A DNA stretch of 64,000 bases from positions 1-64,000 of the forward strand of contig NZ_LZZW01000005.1 of NCBI RefSeq assembly GCF_014170375.1. Reading direction: 5' to 3'. A program made the position numbers and the translations under genes. Source of the stretch: Variovorax sp. UMC13 (GTDB lineage: Bacteria; Pseudomonadota; Gammaproteobacteria; Burkholderiales; Burkholderiaceae_C). Shown here piece by piece: positions 37,087 to 45,777 of this stretch. The notes beneath the pieces are model-generated. The model ran no database searches and was not told the origin of the DNA. It saw only the letters and a list, made by a program, of their open reading frames with translations. Each line of letters opens with the position of its first letter. Position 1 is the stretch's first letter.

Positions 37087-37790
37087 AGCCGGTCGTCATC
37101 CTGGCCGGCGGCTTCGGTACGCGCTTGCGTTCCGTCGTCTCCGAACTGCCCAAGCCGCTGGCGCCGGTCGCCGGCCATCCCTTTCTCTGGTGGCTGCTGC
37201 GCACCCTCGAAGCACAGGGCGTGCGGGACGTCCACCTGTCGACCGGCTACAAGGCCGAATTGATCGAGGCCGCCTTCGGCGACCGTTTCGGCGCCATGCG
37301 ACTGCGCTACGTCGTCGAGGACGAACCGCTGGGCACGGGCGGAGCCATCCTTAAGGCCTCGCGCGGCATCGAGGACGACGCCTTCTTCGTGCTCAATGGC
37401 GACACGCTCGCAGTCGTCGATCTGGCCGCCATGGTGCAGGCCGCGCAGGGGCACCGCGCCGACGTGACACTCGCGGTCGCGCAGGTGGAGGACGCCAGTC
37501 GCTACGGAACCATCGGCATCGACGAAGGCCATCGGGTCACCGCCTTCCGCGCAAAGGGTGCGCCGGGGCCGGGCTTCATCAGCGCCGGCGTCTACCTGAT
37601 CGAGCGCGCCGTGCTGGATTCGGCGGCGTTGCCGGCGAAATTCTCCATCGAACAGGACTTCTTCGAGCGCGAGTTGCAGCGCTTGAACATCGCTGCCTTC
37701 CCCGCGGTCGAGGCCTTCATCGATATCGGTGTGCCGGACGACTATGCGCTGGCGCAGACGAAGATCCCTTCGCTCGTCGGTTCGCCGTGA
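37083..37790 (+). CDS. hddC: D-glycero-alpha-D-manno-heptose 1-phosphate guanylyltransferase
   Basis: 235 residues. Nucleotidyltransferase signature LAGGFGTRLRSVV, then SELPKPLAPVAGHPFLWWLL, with FVLNGDTLAV carrying the metal-binding Asp. It attaches GMP to heptose 1-phosphate, giving GDP-heptose. The ATG overlaps the gmhA stop and its own stop overlaps the gmhB start. In other loci HddC makes GDP-heptose for S-layer, capsule or O-antigen. Confidence 0.88.
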   Translation: MKPVVILAGGFGTRLRSVVSELPKPLAPVAGHPFLWWLLRTLEAQGVRDVHLSTGYKAELIEAAFGDRFGAMRLRYVVEDEPLGTGGAILKASRGIEDDAFFVLNGDTLAVVDLAAMVQAAQGHRADVTLAVAQVEDASRYGTIGIDEGHRVTAFRAKGAPGPGFISAGVYLIERAVLDSAALPAKFSIEQDFFERELQRLNIAAFPAVEAFIDIGVPDDYALAQTKIPSLVGSP

Positions 37791-38338
37791 CGCCTGCGCT
37801 GTTTCTCGACCGCGACGGCGTGATCAACGTCGATCACGGCTACGTGCATCGCGCCGAAGACACCCAGTTCGTGCCCGGCATCTTCGAACTGGTCCGTGCC
37901 GCCAACGAGCGCCAATGGCCCGTGGTGGTCGTGACCAACCAGGCGGGCATCGGCCGGGGCTTCTATACGGAAGAGATCTTCCACGGCTACATGCAGTGGA
38001 TGCGTGCGCGCTTCGTCGAACATGGCGCGCGGCTGGACCACATCTATTTCTGTCCGCACCATCCCACGCACGGCCTCGGCCCCTATGCGCTGGCCTGCGA
38101 TTGTCGAAAGCCGGCCCCCGGCATGCTCCTGCGGGCCATCGCCGAACACGACATCGAGCCGGGGCGGTCCGTGATGGTGGGCGACAGCCCGAAAGACGCC
38201 GCGGCGGCCCAGGCCGCGGGGGTGGGACGGATATTTCTTTTGAATGACGAGGCCAATCCTCACGAGGTGCGCCATGGCACTGTGCAGAATGTCAGCTCGT
38301 TGGCCGCGTTGAAGCAGCAACTCTGGCCCGCCCCCTGA
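37787..38338 (+). CDS. gmhB: heptose 1,7-bisphosphate phosphatase
   Basis: 183 residues. HAD phosphatase: FLDRDGVIN with the nucleophile Asp, VVVVTNQAGIGRG, and MVGDSPKDAAAAQAAG. The zinc-binding insert CPHHPTHGLGPYALACDC is intact. It removes the C7 phosphate before guanylylation. The start is GTG at 37787, overlapping the hddC stop (GTGA). Last of the heptose set. Confidence 0.93.
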   Translation: MTPALFLDRDGVINVDHGYVHRAEDTQFVPGIFELVRAANERQWPVVVVTNQAGIGRGFYTEEIFHGYMQWMRARFVEHGARLDHIYFCPHHPTHGLGPYALACDCRKPAPGMLLRAIAEHDIEPGRSVMVGDSPKDAAAAQAAGVGRIFLLNDEANPHEVRHGTVQNVSSLAALKQQLWPAP

Positions 38339-38377
38339 ACCCCCTGCATGGCCCTCTGTGGCCACAAGGAGCGTCTT

Positions 38378-39355
38378 GTGAATGTGCACTGTCCTGTGTG
38401 TTCGAAGGGCGCTTTGGCGGACCCATTTGCCGATATCGAGGGTTTCGCCTATTACGCCTGCCGCGAGTGCGACACCCTTTTCGTCGATCCGGCCGTGCTG
38501 GAGGCCATGGACACAGGCGAGTCTCCGCGCGACTACGATCAGACGTACTGGCAGGTCGAGGATCACTCGGCACGCCAGCGTGCGCAGTCGGATGCGTTGG
38601 TGCGCGCGGGGCAGGCGATCCTGTACGCGCGCCGCGAGGTCCGGCGCTTCCTCGACGTGGGCGCCGGGCCAGGCTACCTTCTGGACCAGCTGTCGAGCCA
38701 CTTTCCGGCGCGGCAGGACCTGTTCCATGCGGTCGAGCTCTTTCCCCCGGAAGTGCACAGCGCGCATCCGAACTACCGCGTCGGGAAAACGTCCGACCTC
38801 GAAGGCAAGTTCGATGCAGGCGTCTGCGTCGAGGTCGTCGAGCATCTGACACCGAAGATGCTGTCGGAGCTTCTCGAGGGGCTGTCCAAGGTCAGCCAGA
38901 AGAACGCGCTGTGGCTGTTCAACACCGGCCTGTCGGACTATGTGCGCAACGAGGATCCCGGCTACCTGGACCCGCGCCGCCGCGGGCATATCATTTCCTA
39001 CGGCCTGCGCGGCGCGACCGAATTGTTCGCACGCCACGGCTTCAGGGTGTCCGCGCTGCCGGGCATGTCCTTCGCGTTCATCGCGGAGTTCGAGCCCGAC
39101 TTCGCGCTGGATGACTTCTCCCAGCGCTTCTACGGCCCGTTAGCGGCCAACAAGCTGCTGCTGGAGGAGGCCGGCCTCATCTACCAGGCAGCGTTCGATT
39201 CCGGTCGCGCCTATTACTATCGGGCGCAGTCGCACGATCGTGCGCTGTGGGCGACACGGCTCGACCGTGAGCTGTCGCAATGCATGGCGATGGTCCGGAA
39301 GGTCGGAGAGCGTTCGCCGGGCATGGTCAAGAAGTTGCTGTCCAGGGTCTTTTGA
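38378..39355 (+). CDS. class I SAM methyltransferase with N-terminal zinc motif
   Basis: 325 residues from the GTG at 38378, chosen because AAGGAG lies six bases before it; the ATG at 38348 has no such site. Two CxxC pairs (CPVC and CREC, residues 5-35) form a probable zinc finger, as in many sugar C- or O-methyltransferases. The SAM core is VGAGPGYLLDQL and VCVEVVEHLTPKM. It lies right after the heptose genes, so methylation of a heptose or rhamnose residue is likely inference. 39 bases separate it from gmhB. Confidence 0.76.
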   Translation: MNVHCPVCSKGALADPFADIEGFAYYACRECDTLFVDPAVLEAMDTGESPRDYDQTYWQVEDHSARQRAQSDALVRAGQAILYARREVRRFLDVGAGPGYLLDQLSSHFPARQDLFHAVELFPPEVHSAHPNYRVGKTSDLEGKFDAGVCVEVVEHLTPKMLSELLEGLSKVSQKNALWLFNTGLSDYVRNEDPGYLDPRRRGHIISYGLRGATELFARHGFRVSALPGMSFAFIAEFEPDFALDDFSQRFYGPLAANKLLLEEAGLIYQAAFDSGRAYYYRAQSHDRALWATRLDRELSQCMAMVRKVGERSPGMVKKLLSRVF

Positions 39356-39400
39356 GGGCCGTGGCCCGCGGGCCCGGTGAGGACGCCTGGTGGAAAATCG

Positions 39401-41512
39401 ATGAGAAGTCAGTCAAGAAAAATGGACATGTTGGAGACGCCGAGAGGGCGATGGGTGAGGTGGCTGTGGACCGGGGTCTTCGTTCTCGGATTCGCTTGCG
39501 CGGGATACGGCGCCGCCACGCGGGTCAATTGGCACGAGATCGGACCCCATGCGACGCCGTTCGGCGTCCTGGCCGTCATCCTCCTGCTCGCGAGTTGCTG
39601 CTTTTGCCGGTTCCGCGTGCCCCTGGTCGAGATCCATTTCTTCCTGTTTCTCGTGGTGACGTCATGGTTCGTGCCGATCGCGACACTCGGGGCGGCGTTC
39701 CTGTTCTTCCTCGCCGCCACTCTGCTGGGCCTGCGCTTCACCCGGGACGTGGGGGTGGGGCGCTTCTTCTGCGCGCTGCTCGTCGGCACCTTCCTGATCG
39801 CTGCGAGCGTGGGTTGGCTGCTGCCCTATCGCGTGCACACCGCGCCGGTCTACACCGCCGTGCTGGCGCTGATCCTCTGGCTCAACCGAAAGGAAATGCC
39901 CGAGCTGCGCGCGGCCGCGACGCGCTGGCTGCTCGCCCAACGCAAGGGGCCCAGGTTCCCGATGGTCCTGGCCCTGACCGTGTGCTTCGTCTCGTTGACC
40001 ACCGTCTGGCAACCGACCATCCAGTACGACGAACTGGCCTACCACTCGATGCTCTCGTTCCAGCTGCGCGAGCTGGCGCACTTCAGGTTCGACCTGGCGA
40101 GCCAGGTGTGGGGTGCGGCGCCCTGGGGTTCCGACGTGGTCCAGGCCATCATCGGCGTGCTGGCCGACGACGATGGCCGGAATGCGGCCAACATCGCCTG
40201 GTTCCTGGTTTCATGCGCCGCCCTGTGGGCCATCGGCGACGTGCTCGGGTTGACCGTCACCAACCGGTGGCTTTCGATCGCCCTGTTCGCCAGCCAGCCC
40301 TTCGTCAGCGGACTGCTCGGCACGGCTCAGGCCGAGAACGAGGTCACGGCCGTCACGCTGGGCATGCTGTTTCTGTTGCTGAAGAGCAGGGACCCCGGGG
40401 CGCGGGTCTGGTGCTGCTTCCTCCTTCTGTGTGGCCTCATGGCCACCCTGAAGGCCTCGCAGGCGCTGGTCGCGCTGCCCTTCCTGTTGGCGCTTCTTCC
40501 GTCGCTGCGGAGGGAATTTCGCGGCCGCTTGGTGATCCTGGCCCTGGTCGTCTGTGGCCTGTTCGCCTCCAGCTACCTCTATGCAGCCTTCCTCACGGGC
40601 AATCCCTTCCTGCCGTTGGCGAACGGGGTCTTCAGCTCTCCCTATTTTCCGCTGCGCAACTTCATCGATCCGCGCTGGCTTTCCGAGCTGTCGTGGCGCG
40701 CCGTGTGGGATGTGTCCTTCGACACCAATCGGTTCCAGGAAAGCCGTGCCGGCGGCGCCGGCGTGTCGCTGTTCTTCTTGAGTTCCTTCGCGCTGCTTGG
40801 CCTGTGCTTTCGGAAGACGAGGGTGCCGATGCTGGTGCTGCTCGTGGCCGGCACGCTGATGTTCGGCCTGGTGCAGTACTTCCGATACATCGCGCCGCTG
40901 GTCATCGCGATGATTCCCCTGTGCCTCTTCGTCGGCCAGCAGGTGCTGACCCCTCGGGTCGCCTCGTTGGGGATCGGGCTGCTGGCGGTGACGAACGTGG
41001 TGTTGCTGCCCGCCACCAGTCACACCCTGAGGGATGACACGCTCAAGAACCAGCTGTCGTTCGTGCGCAAGTTTCGACCGGACATCCACGAAGGCATCGC
41101 CAACGCCTATGCCTTCGAGGTCGAGGCGGCGGCCGTGCTCAAGGCCCGGGCCGGGCCGGCCTACTCGGTGTACCTGGCCGATCCCGAGCGTCCCTACCTC
41201 GCGCCTTTTGCTGGCCGGGCATTCACCGGTGTCTGGTACGACCCGACGATGAAGGCGGCGAGCGAAGCTGCCGATGCGGATGCGAGCGGTGCCTCATGGC
41301 GCCGTCTTTTTGCGCAGACCGGCATCGACTTCGTGCTCGTGACGCGTTCGCAGACGGTGTCGCCCGCACTGGCCGAAGCCCTGAAGAAGGCGAGCGTGGA
41401 TTTCGAGACGTCGAAGTACATGCTCTATCGATTCTCCCTGCCGGTGGACGCGGTCAGCCCGGGCGCCCTCTACAAGGCGCGGGACCTGAGCGCCTGGCTG
41501 CGATTGCTCTAG
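39401..41512 (+). CDS. polytopic membrane protein, GT-C glycosyltransferase-like
   Basis: 703 residues from the ATG at 39401, preceded by GTGGA at a fair distance; a GTG at 39377 and an ATG at 39422 also lie in frame. About ten to twelve hydrophobic helices fill residues 25-530 (for example VLAVILLLASCCF, FFLFLVVTSWFVPIATLGAA). Between helices it has QYDELAYHS, a likely periplasmic acidic loop like that of GT-C enzymes. The C-terminal 170 residues are soluble. It does not match a family I can name with certainty. GtrA and a GtrB-like gene follow with no gap or an overlap, which points to a GtrC-type role: moving a sugar from a lipid carrier onto the polymer outside. Confidence 0.6.
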   Translation: MRSQSRKMDMLETPRGRWVRWLWTGVFVLGFACAGYGAATRVNWHEIGPHATPFGVLAVILLLASCCFCRFRVPLVEIHFFLFLVVTSWFVPIATLGAAFLFFLAATLLGLRFTRDVGVGRFFCALLVGTFLIAASVGWLLPYRVHTAPVYTAVLALILWLNRKEMPELRAAATRWLLAQRKGPRFPMVLALTVCFVSLTTVWQPTIQYDELAYHSMLSFQLRELAHFRFDLASQVWGAAPWGSDVVQAIIGVLADDDGRNAANIAWFLVSCAALWAIGDVLGLTVTNRWLSIALFASQPFVSGLLGTAQAENEVTAVTLGMLFLLLKSRDPGARVWCCFLLLCGLMATLKASQALVALPFLLALLPSLRREFRGRLVILALVVCGLFASSYLYAAFLTGNPFLPLANGVFSSPYFPLRNFIDPRWLSELSWRAVWDVSFDTNRFQESRAGGAGVSLFFLSSFALLGLCFRKTRVPMLVLLVAGTLMFGLVQYFRYIAPLVIAMIPLCLFVGQQVLTPRVASLGIGLLAVTNVVLLPATSHTLRDDTLKNQLSFVRKFRPDIHEGIANAYAFEVEAAAVLKARAGPAYSVYLADPERPYLAPFAGRAFTGVWYDPTMKAASEAADADASGASWRRLFAQTGIDFVLVTRSQTVSPALAEALKKASVDFETSKYMLYRFSLPVDAVSPGALYKARDLSAWLRLL

Positions 41513-41890
41513 ATGCGACAACTGGTCTTCTTCCTGCTGTTCGGCGGTCTTCAGGTGGCGCTCGACGCCGGCGTGCTGATGCTGCTGCTGTCCTTCGACG
41601 TCAATCCATGGGGCGCCAATGTTCTCTCCCGCTTCACGGCCTTCGTCTTCGGCTTCCTGTTGAACGGCAGCATCACCTTTCGCGGCGCCTCAGGTGAGCG
41701 CCGTGTCGGCGGCCGGGCCTTCGTTCGTCTGGCCTTGCTCTGGGTCTTCCTCACGGCCCTGAGTTCCGCGCTGTTGAATCTGCTGATCTACAGTTTTCCC
41801 GAGGCGGGAGTCGTTCCGATCAAGCTGGGGATCGAGGCGTTGATGGCCGTCCTGTCATTTTTTATCTCGAGAGCATGGGTGTACGTATGA
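41513..41890 (+). CDS. GtrA-family small membrane protein
   Basis: 125 residues with four hydrophobic helices and the family motif FVFGFLLNGSITFRG between them. GtrA proteins are thought to flip lipid-linked monosaccharides across the inner membrane. Its ATG directly follows the TAG of the GT-C-like gene and its stop overlaps the GT2 start (ATGA), so all three should be co-produced. Confidence 0.88.
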   Translation: MRQLVFFLLFGGLQVALDAGVLMLLLSFDVNPWGANVLSRFTAFVFGFLLNGSITFRGASGERRVGGRAFVRLALLWVFLTALSSALLNLLIYSFPEAGVVPIKLGIEALMAVLSFFISRAWVYV

Positions 41891-42852
41891 GAGTTGCTGT
41901 GGTGATCCCGTGCTTTCGGGCAGGTGAGCGCGTACTGAAGGTGATCGAGAGAGTCGGTCGCGACGTCGAGTGGATTTTCCTGGTCGACGACGCCTGTCCG
42001 GAAAAGACGGGCGAACTGGTCGTCGCGCGCTGCACCGACCCGCGCGTGCGCGTGATCTTCCATGCGGAGAACCAAGGGGTCGGCGGGGCGATGGTTACGG
42101 GCTATGCTGCGGCACTCGAGACGGACGCGGACATCGTCGTGAAGATCGATGCGGACGGGCAGATGGCGCCCGAACTGATCCCCGCGCTCTGCCGCCCGAT
42201 CGTCAAGGGAATTTCGGACTACAGCAAGGGCAACCGCTTCCACATGTCCGGCAGCGTGGACTCCATGCCCGCGTTGAGGCTGTTCGGGAACGTGGTGCTT
42301 TCCTTCATGACCAAGCTGTCGAGCGGCTACTGGCAACTGTTCGACCCGACCAACGGATTCACCGCGATCCATGCCCGCGTGCTGGGCGAACTGAATCTCT
42401 CGAAGTTGTCGAAAAGGTACTTCTTCGAATCCGACATGCTCTTCCGGCTGAACGGCCTGCGCGCCGTCGTGACCGAGATGCCCATGAAGGCCGTGTACGA
42501 CGACGAGCCGTCCAGCTTGCGGCCCCTGCAGGTCGTATGGCCCTTCATGAAGGGGAATCTCAGGAACTTCCTCAAGAGGATCGTGCGCCGCTACTTCATC
42601 GCCGACTTCTCGATGGCGTCCATCGAACTGGTTCTCTCTATCCCGCTGTTGCTGTTCGGAATGATCTATGGCGGCTACCACTGGATCGAGAACCATGGCT
42701 CCGCGCACGCGGCCTCGGCCGGGGTGGTCATGACGGCCGCGCTCCCCATCATCCTGGGCATGCAGCTGCTGCTGTCCTGGCTGAACTACGACGTCACGGG
42801 CCAGCCGGTCCACGCGCTGCATCTGCAACTCGGCGAACTGGAAGAGTCCTAA
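41887..42852 (+). CDS. GtrB/DPM-like polyprenyl-phosphate glycosyltransferase
   Basis: 321 residues from the ATG at 41887, chosen for its ATGA overlap with gtrA. The GT2 domain has VAVVIPCFRAGERV, FLVDDACPEKTG and KIDADGQMAPELI, with FDPTNGFTAIH further on. Two C-terminal helices (VLSIPLLLFGMIYGGY and about VMTAALPIILGMQLLLSW) anchor it as in GtrB. It would load a sugar onto undecaprenyl phosphate for GtrA. The sugar is unknown. Confidence 0.85.
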   Translation: MRVAVVIPCFRAGERVLKVIERVGRDVEWIFLVDDACPEKTGELVVARCTDPRVRVIFHAENQGVGGAMVTGYAAALETDADIVVKIDADGQMAPELIPALCRPIVKGISDYSKGNRFHMSGSVDSMPALRLFGNVVLSFMTKLSSGYWQLFDPTNGFTAIHARVLGELNLSKLSKRYFFESDMLFRLNGLRAVVTEMPMKAVYDDEPSSLRPLQVVWPFMKGNLRNFLKRIVRRYFIADFSMASIELVLSIPLLLFGMIYGGYHWIENHGSAHAASAGVVMTAALPIILGMQLLLSWLNYDVTGQPVHALHLQLGELEES

Positions 42853-43284
42853 GTGAGCACCGCACGTTGGATCGGGGCTGTCGTTCTGCTGGCGGCGATG
42901 GGCGGATGCAAATGGCGCGATCCCCTGCCTTTGTCGCCCAAGCAGTTCGTTTCGGGGCAGGCATTGCTAGATCTGCGCGAGGCGCCCGAAGGGGTCTTGC
43001 GCATCGAGCCCGCGCGCTCGGGGTGCGGCGCGGGCGTCTCGCCGGTGCGGGTGTCGGTGGCATGGGATGCCACCAGTCTCGACCGCGGCACGGGCGGCGA
43101 CGTGCTGCTCGGCGTGATGGATGCGGGCTGGCGCTGGAAGACCTTCGCCAGCGCGAGCGGTGCCACCGGACGCGCCGACACCGGCGAGTGGGTAGTGCCC
43201 GGGACCACCTTCTTCCTGGTCGACGGGCGCACGAAACGCGTGCTGGCGCAAGCCGCGTTTCTCAAGGGACTCTGCGAAGGCTGA
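42853..43284 (+). CDS. small lipoprotein of unknown function
   Basis: 143 residues. A short hydrophobic start and the lipobox AMGGC (Cys19) mark a lipoprotein signal. The GTG start follows the previous stop without a gap. The mature part is soluble, with two more cysteines and no motif I recognise. It is the last gene of the gtr-like run, convergent with the ABC exporter genes. A small CGAGG-N3-CCTCG hairpin follows at 43286-43298. Confidence 0.6.
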   Translation: MSTARWIGAVVLLAAMGGCKWRDPLPLSPKQFVSGQALLDLREAPEGVLRIEPARSGCGAGVSPVRVSVAWDATSLDRGTGGDVLLGVMDAGWRWKTFASASGATGRADTGEWVVPGTTFFLVDGRTKRVLAQAAFLKGLCEG

Positions 43285-43317
43285 CGAGGCCGCCTCGCGG
43301 CAGCGGCCCCGGACGGG

Positions 43318-44022
43318 TCAGGGGGCGGCCACCAGGCGCCCGTGCTCCAGGCGGACAACCTTGTTGCACTCGCGCGCGATGAGTTCCGGCGAGTGCGAGG
43401 CCAACACCAGGATGCCGGATTTCGACACCACGTCCTTCATCCGCTTCTCGGCTTTTTCTGTGAACTCCGCATCGCCCACGGACAGCCATTCGTCCATCAG
43501 CAGGATGTCCGCCTGCACGCTGGTCGAGATAGAGAAGGCCAGGCGCATCAGCATGCCGGTGGAGTAGGTCCGCACCGGCATGTTGACGTATTCGCCCAGG
43601 CCGCTGAACTCGCAGATCTCGGCCGTCAGGCCCTCGACCTGCTTGCGGCTCATGCCCATGACCAGGCCGCGCAGCATGATGTTCTCGATGCCGCTGGCGT
43701 CGGGCTCGATGCCCAGCGAAGGATCGATCAGGCTGGCCACGGTGCCCTGGCGGACGAAGTCGCCGGCCGAGGGCTCGTAGACGCCCGCGAGCGTGCGCAG
43801 CAGGGTCGACTTGCCGGCGCCGTTGTGGCCCAGCAGGCCCAGGCGGTCGCCGCTCTTCAGTTCCAGGTTGATGTCGTGCAGGGCCTGCACCACGTTCACG
43901 CCGGTTTCCTTGCCGAAGCGGCCACCGGTGACCGAAGCCGCCAGCGTCTTCTTCAGCGACGCGGAGCCCGCGCCGTAGATGGGAAAGCTGACCGAGACGT
44001 TTTTGAGGGAGATGAGCGCCAT
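43318..44022 (-). CDS. wzt: polysaccharide ABC exporter, ATP-binding subunit (Wzt/KpsT-like)
   Basis: 234 residues. Walker A GHNGAGKST, signature YSTGMLMRLAFS and Walker B ILLMDEWLSVGD are intact. There is no C-terminal carbohydrate-binding domain, unlike the roughly 400-residue Wzt of O8/O9a; it belongs to the short kind that does not recognise a chain terminus. It drives export of undecaprenyl-linked glycan from the cytoplasm. It lies two bases after the permease gene. Confidence 0.92.
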   Translation of the reverse strand: MALISLKNVSVSFPIYGAGSASLKKTLAASVTGGRFGKETGVNVVQALHDINLELKSGDRLGLLGHNGAGKSTLLRTLAGVYEPSAGDFVRQGTVASLIDPSLGIEPDASGIENIMLRGLVMGMSRKQVEGLTAEICEFSGLGEYVNMPVRTYSTGMLMRLAFSISTSVQADILLMDEWLSVGDAEFTEKAEKRMKDVVSKSGILVLASHSPELIARECNKVVRLEHGRLVAAP

Positions 44023-44024
44023 GT

Positions 44025-44828
44025 TCAGAGCCAGTAGACGACGCGACGACGGTACTTCGCGAAGAGGAGGGTGGCGATCACGAGGCCGCCCGCCGTCCAG
44101 CCGAGAATGCCGAGCCAGCTGTGCAGCGTGGCCGTGCCGCCCATCAGGGGGGTGCGCAGCAGGTCGAGCATCTGCGCGAAGGGGTTCCAGAGGATGTACC
44201 GGGCGCGTCCCGGCAAGCCTTCGGGCATCCAGAACACGGGGGTGAGGAACATCAGCATCTGCATCAGGCTGGTCACGATCTGCGTCACGTCGCGGAAGCG
44301 CGTGCACACCAGCCCCAGCACCAGGCCGATCGCGTGCGCGTTGATCAGCAGCAGCACGAAAGCCGGGATCACGAGCAGCGCCGACCACGACAGCGAGATG
44401 CCCGCCCAGAGTGCCACCGGGATGTAGAGCACGACCTGGTGCAGGAACTGGATCAGGTTGCGCGACATGCTGCGCCACACGAAGAGGCTGATCGGGAAGT
44501 AGCCCTGCTTCAGGTAGTGGGCCGAGCCGATGAAGGCGTTGCAGCCTTCGGTCACCATCGCCGAGAACAGGCCCCAGAAGATCAGGCCCAGCGTCAGGTG
44601 GGGGAAGAACTTGGACAGGTTGGTGCCGAACAGCGAGCTGTAGAGCGGGCCCATGCCGGCGATCATCGCGCCCATGCTGAGCGTCAGCCACAGGGGGCCG
44701 AGCATCGAGCGGCGGTAGCGCAGCACGATGTCGAACCAGGCGAGCGTCCACCAGATGTCGGTGCGGCGGGTGCCTTCCCACCAGTCGGCCCAGGCGCTGC
44801 GATGCAGGTTGGAGTGCGCCTGGCTCAT
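44025..44828 (-). CDS. wzm: polysaccharide ABC exporter, permease subunit (Wzm-like)
   Basis: 267 residues, ABC-2 permease size, with six hydrophobic helices (for example PLWLTLSMGAMIAGMGPLY, LFSAMVTEGCN and LVSNLIQFL-like stretches) and the family's ending WTAGGLVIATLLFAKYRRRVVYW. Partner of the ATPase encoded next. The gene order minus-strand GT2, permease, ATPase suggests one operon. The 152 bases before it (44829-44980) hold no gene. Confidence 0.9.
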   Translation of the reverse strand: MSQAHSNLHRSAWADWWEGTRRTDIWWTLAWFDIVLRYRRSMLGPLWLTLSMGAMIAGMGPLYSSLFGTNLSKFFPHLTLGLIFWGLFSAMVTEGCNAFIGSAHYLKQGYFPISLFVWRSMSRNLIQFLHQVVLYIPVALWAGISLSWSALLVIPAFVLLLINAHAIGLVLGLVCTRFRDVTQIVTSLMQMLMFLTPVFWMPEGLPGRARYILWNPFAQMLDLLRTPLMGGTATLHSWLGILGWTAGGLVIATLLFAKYRRRVVYWL

Positions 44829-44980
44829 GGCGCGGTGGACCGATGCGCCCAGGAAGGCGCGATGTCAGAGAGGGGTGTCATTTTTGGGTCGCGCTGGGCG
44901 CGTGGGAGACCGGCAGGATGCGCAGTAGGAAATGAATGGAGGGCGTGCTTGGGGCGGACGCGATAGAGAGAGCGCCGATT

Positions 44981-45733
44981 TTACCGACCCCTGTGTTGCA
45001 GGACGTAGCGCCAGAACGCCCCCGAGGTCCAGACCTTCAACAGGCTGGTCACATGCCAGTAAAGGTGCCGGCGGCTGGCATGGCTGGCCCGCTGGGCCTC
45101 GTGCCTTGCCAGCAGCTGTTCCGCCACCTGCAGTTTCCAGCCGGCCAGCTGCGCGCGGGCGCAGATGTCGAAATCCTCGCCGTACATGAAGAAGCGTTCG
45201 TCGAAGCCGTGGATCTGCGCGTACGTGGCGCTGCGGAACAGCATGAAGAGGCCGGGAATCCAGGCGGGCTGCGACGGGGCCACGTAGCCGGGCCGATTCC
45301 GCGTGAGGATCTCCACCGGTGTGATCAGGGCCCGGTGCGCCTCCGGCGCCGATTTGCCCGGTTCCAGGATGCGCGGCGTCAGCAGGCCGCTGTCGGCGCC
45401 GGCTTGCAGGATCAGCGGCGCGAGCACGTCGCCGTCGAGGCGGATGTCCGGGTTGAGCACCAGGAACCAGGGCGTGGCGCAGTGCGCGAAGGCTGCGTTG
45501 TGGTTGGCGCCGAAGCCCTTGGGCGCGGGGTTCTCGATGCGCTCGACGGGGAAGCCCCAGTCCATGCCTTCCAGCAGGTCGGCTTCGGGGATGTTGAGCG
45601 TGAGCACCACTTTCTCGATCGAGGCCGTGCACCAGCGGTCGAGTTGCGCCAGCAGGGGCCGGATCAGGCCCAACTGGCCATGGCTGACGATCGAGACCGT
45701 GATGGGCTTGTGCGGGGGGGAGGATGTCGGCAT
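44981..45733 (-). CDS. GT2 glycosyltransferase, rhamnosyltransferase-like
   Basis: 250 residues. GT-A motifs: ITVSIVSHGQLGLI, NPAPKGFGANHNAAF, the metal site FLVLNPDIRLDGD, and FDERFFMYGEDFDICARA. This GFGANHN / NPDI / YGEDxD pattern is seen in rhamnosyltransferases and similar polymer transferases; the exact sugar is unproved. It is first in the exporter operon and divergent from the WecA-like gene across 44 bases. Confidence 0.82.
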   Translation of the reverse strand: MPTSSPPHKPITVSIVSHGQLGLIRPLLAQLDRWCTASIEKVVLTLNIPEADLLEGMDWGFPVERIENPAPKGFGANHNAAFAHCATPWFLVLNPDIRLDGDVLAPLILQAGADSGLLTPRILEPGKSAPEAHRALITPVEILTRNRPGYVAPSQPAWIPGLFMLFRSATYAQIHGFDERFFMYGEDFDICARAQLAGWKLQVAEQLLARHEAQRASHASRRHLYWHVTSLLKVWTSGAFWRYVLQHRGR

Positions 45734-45777
45734 GGTCTAATTTCGCTCGGGAATTCTAGGTCCCGCACACTCCCCAC

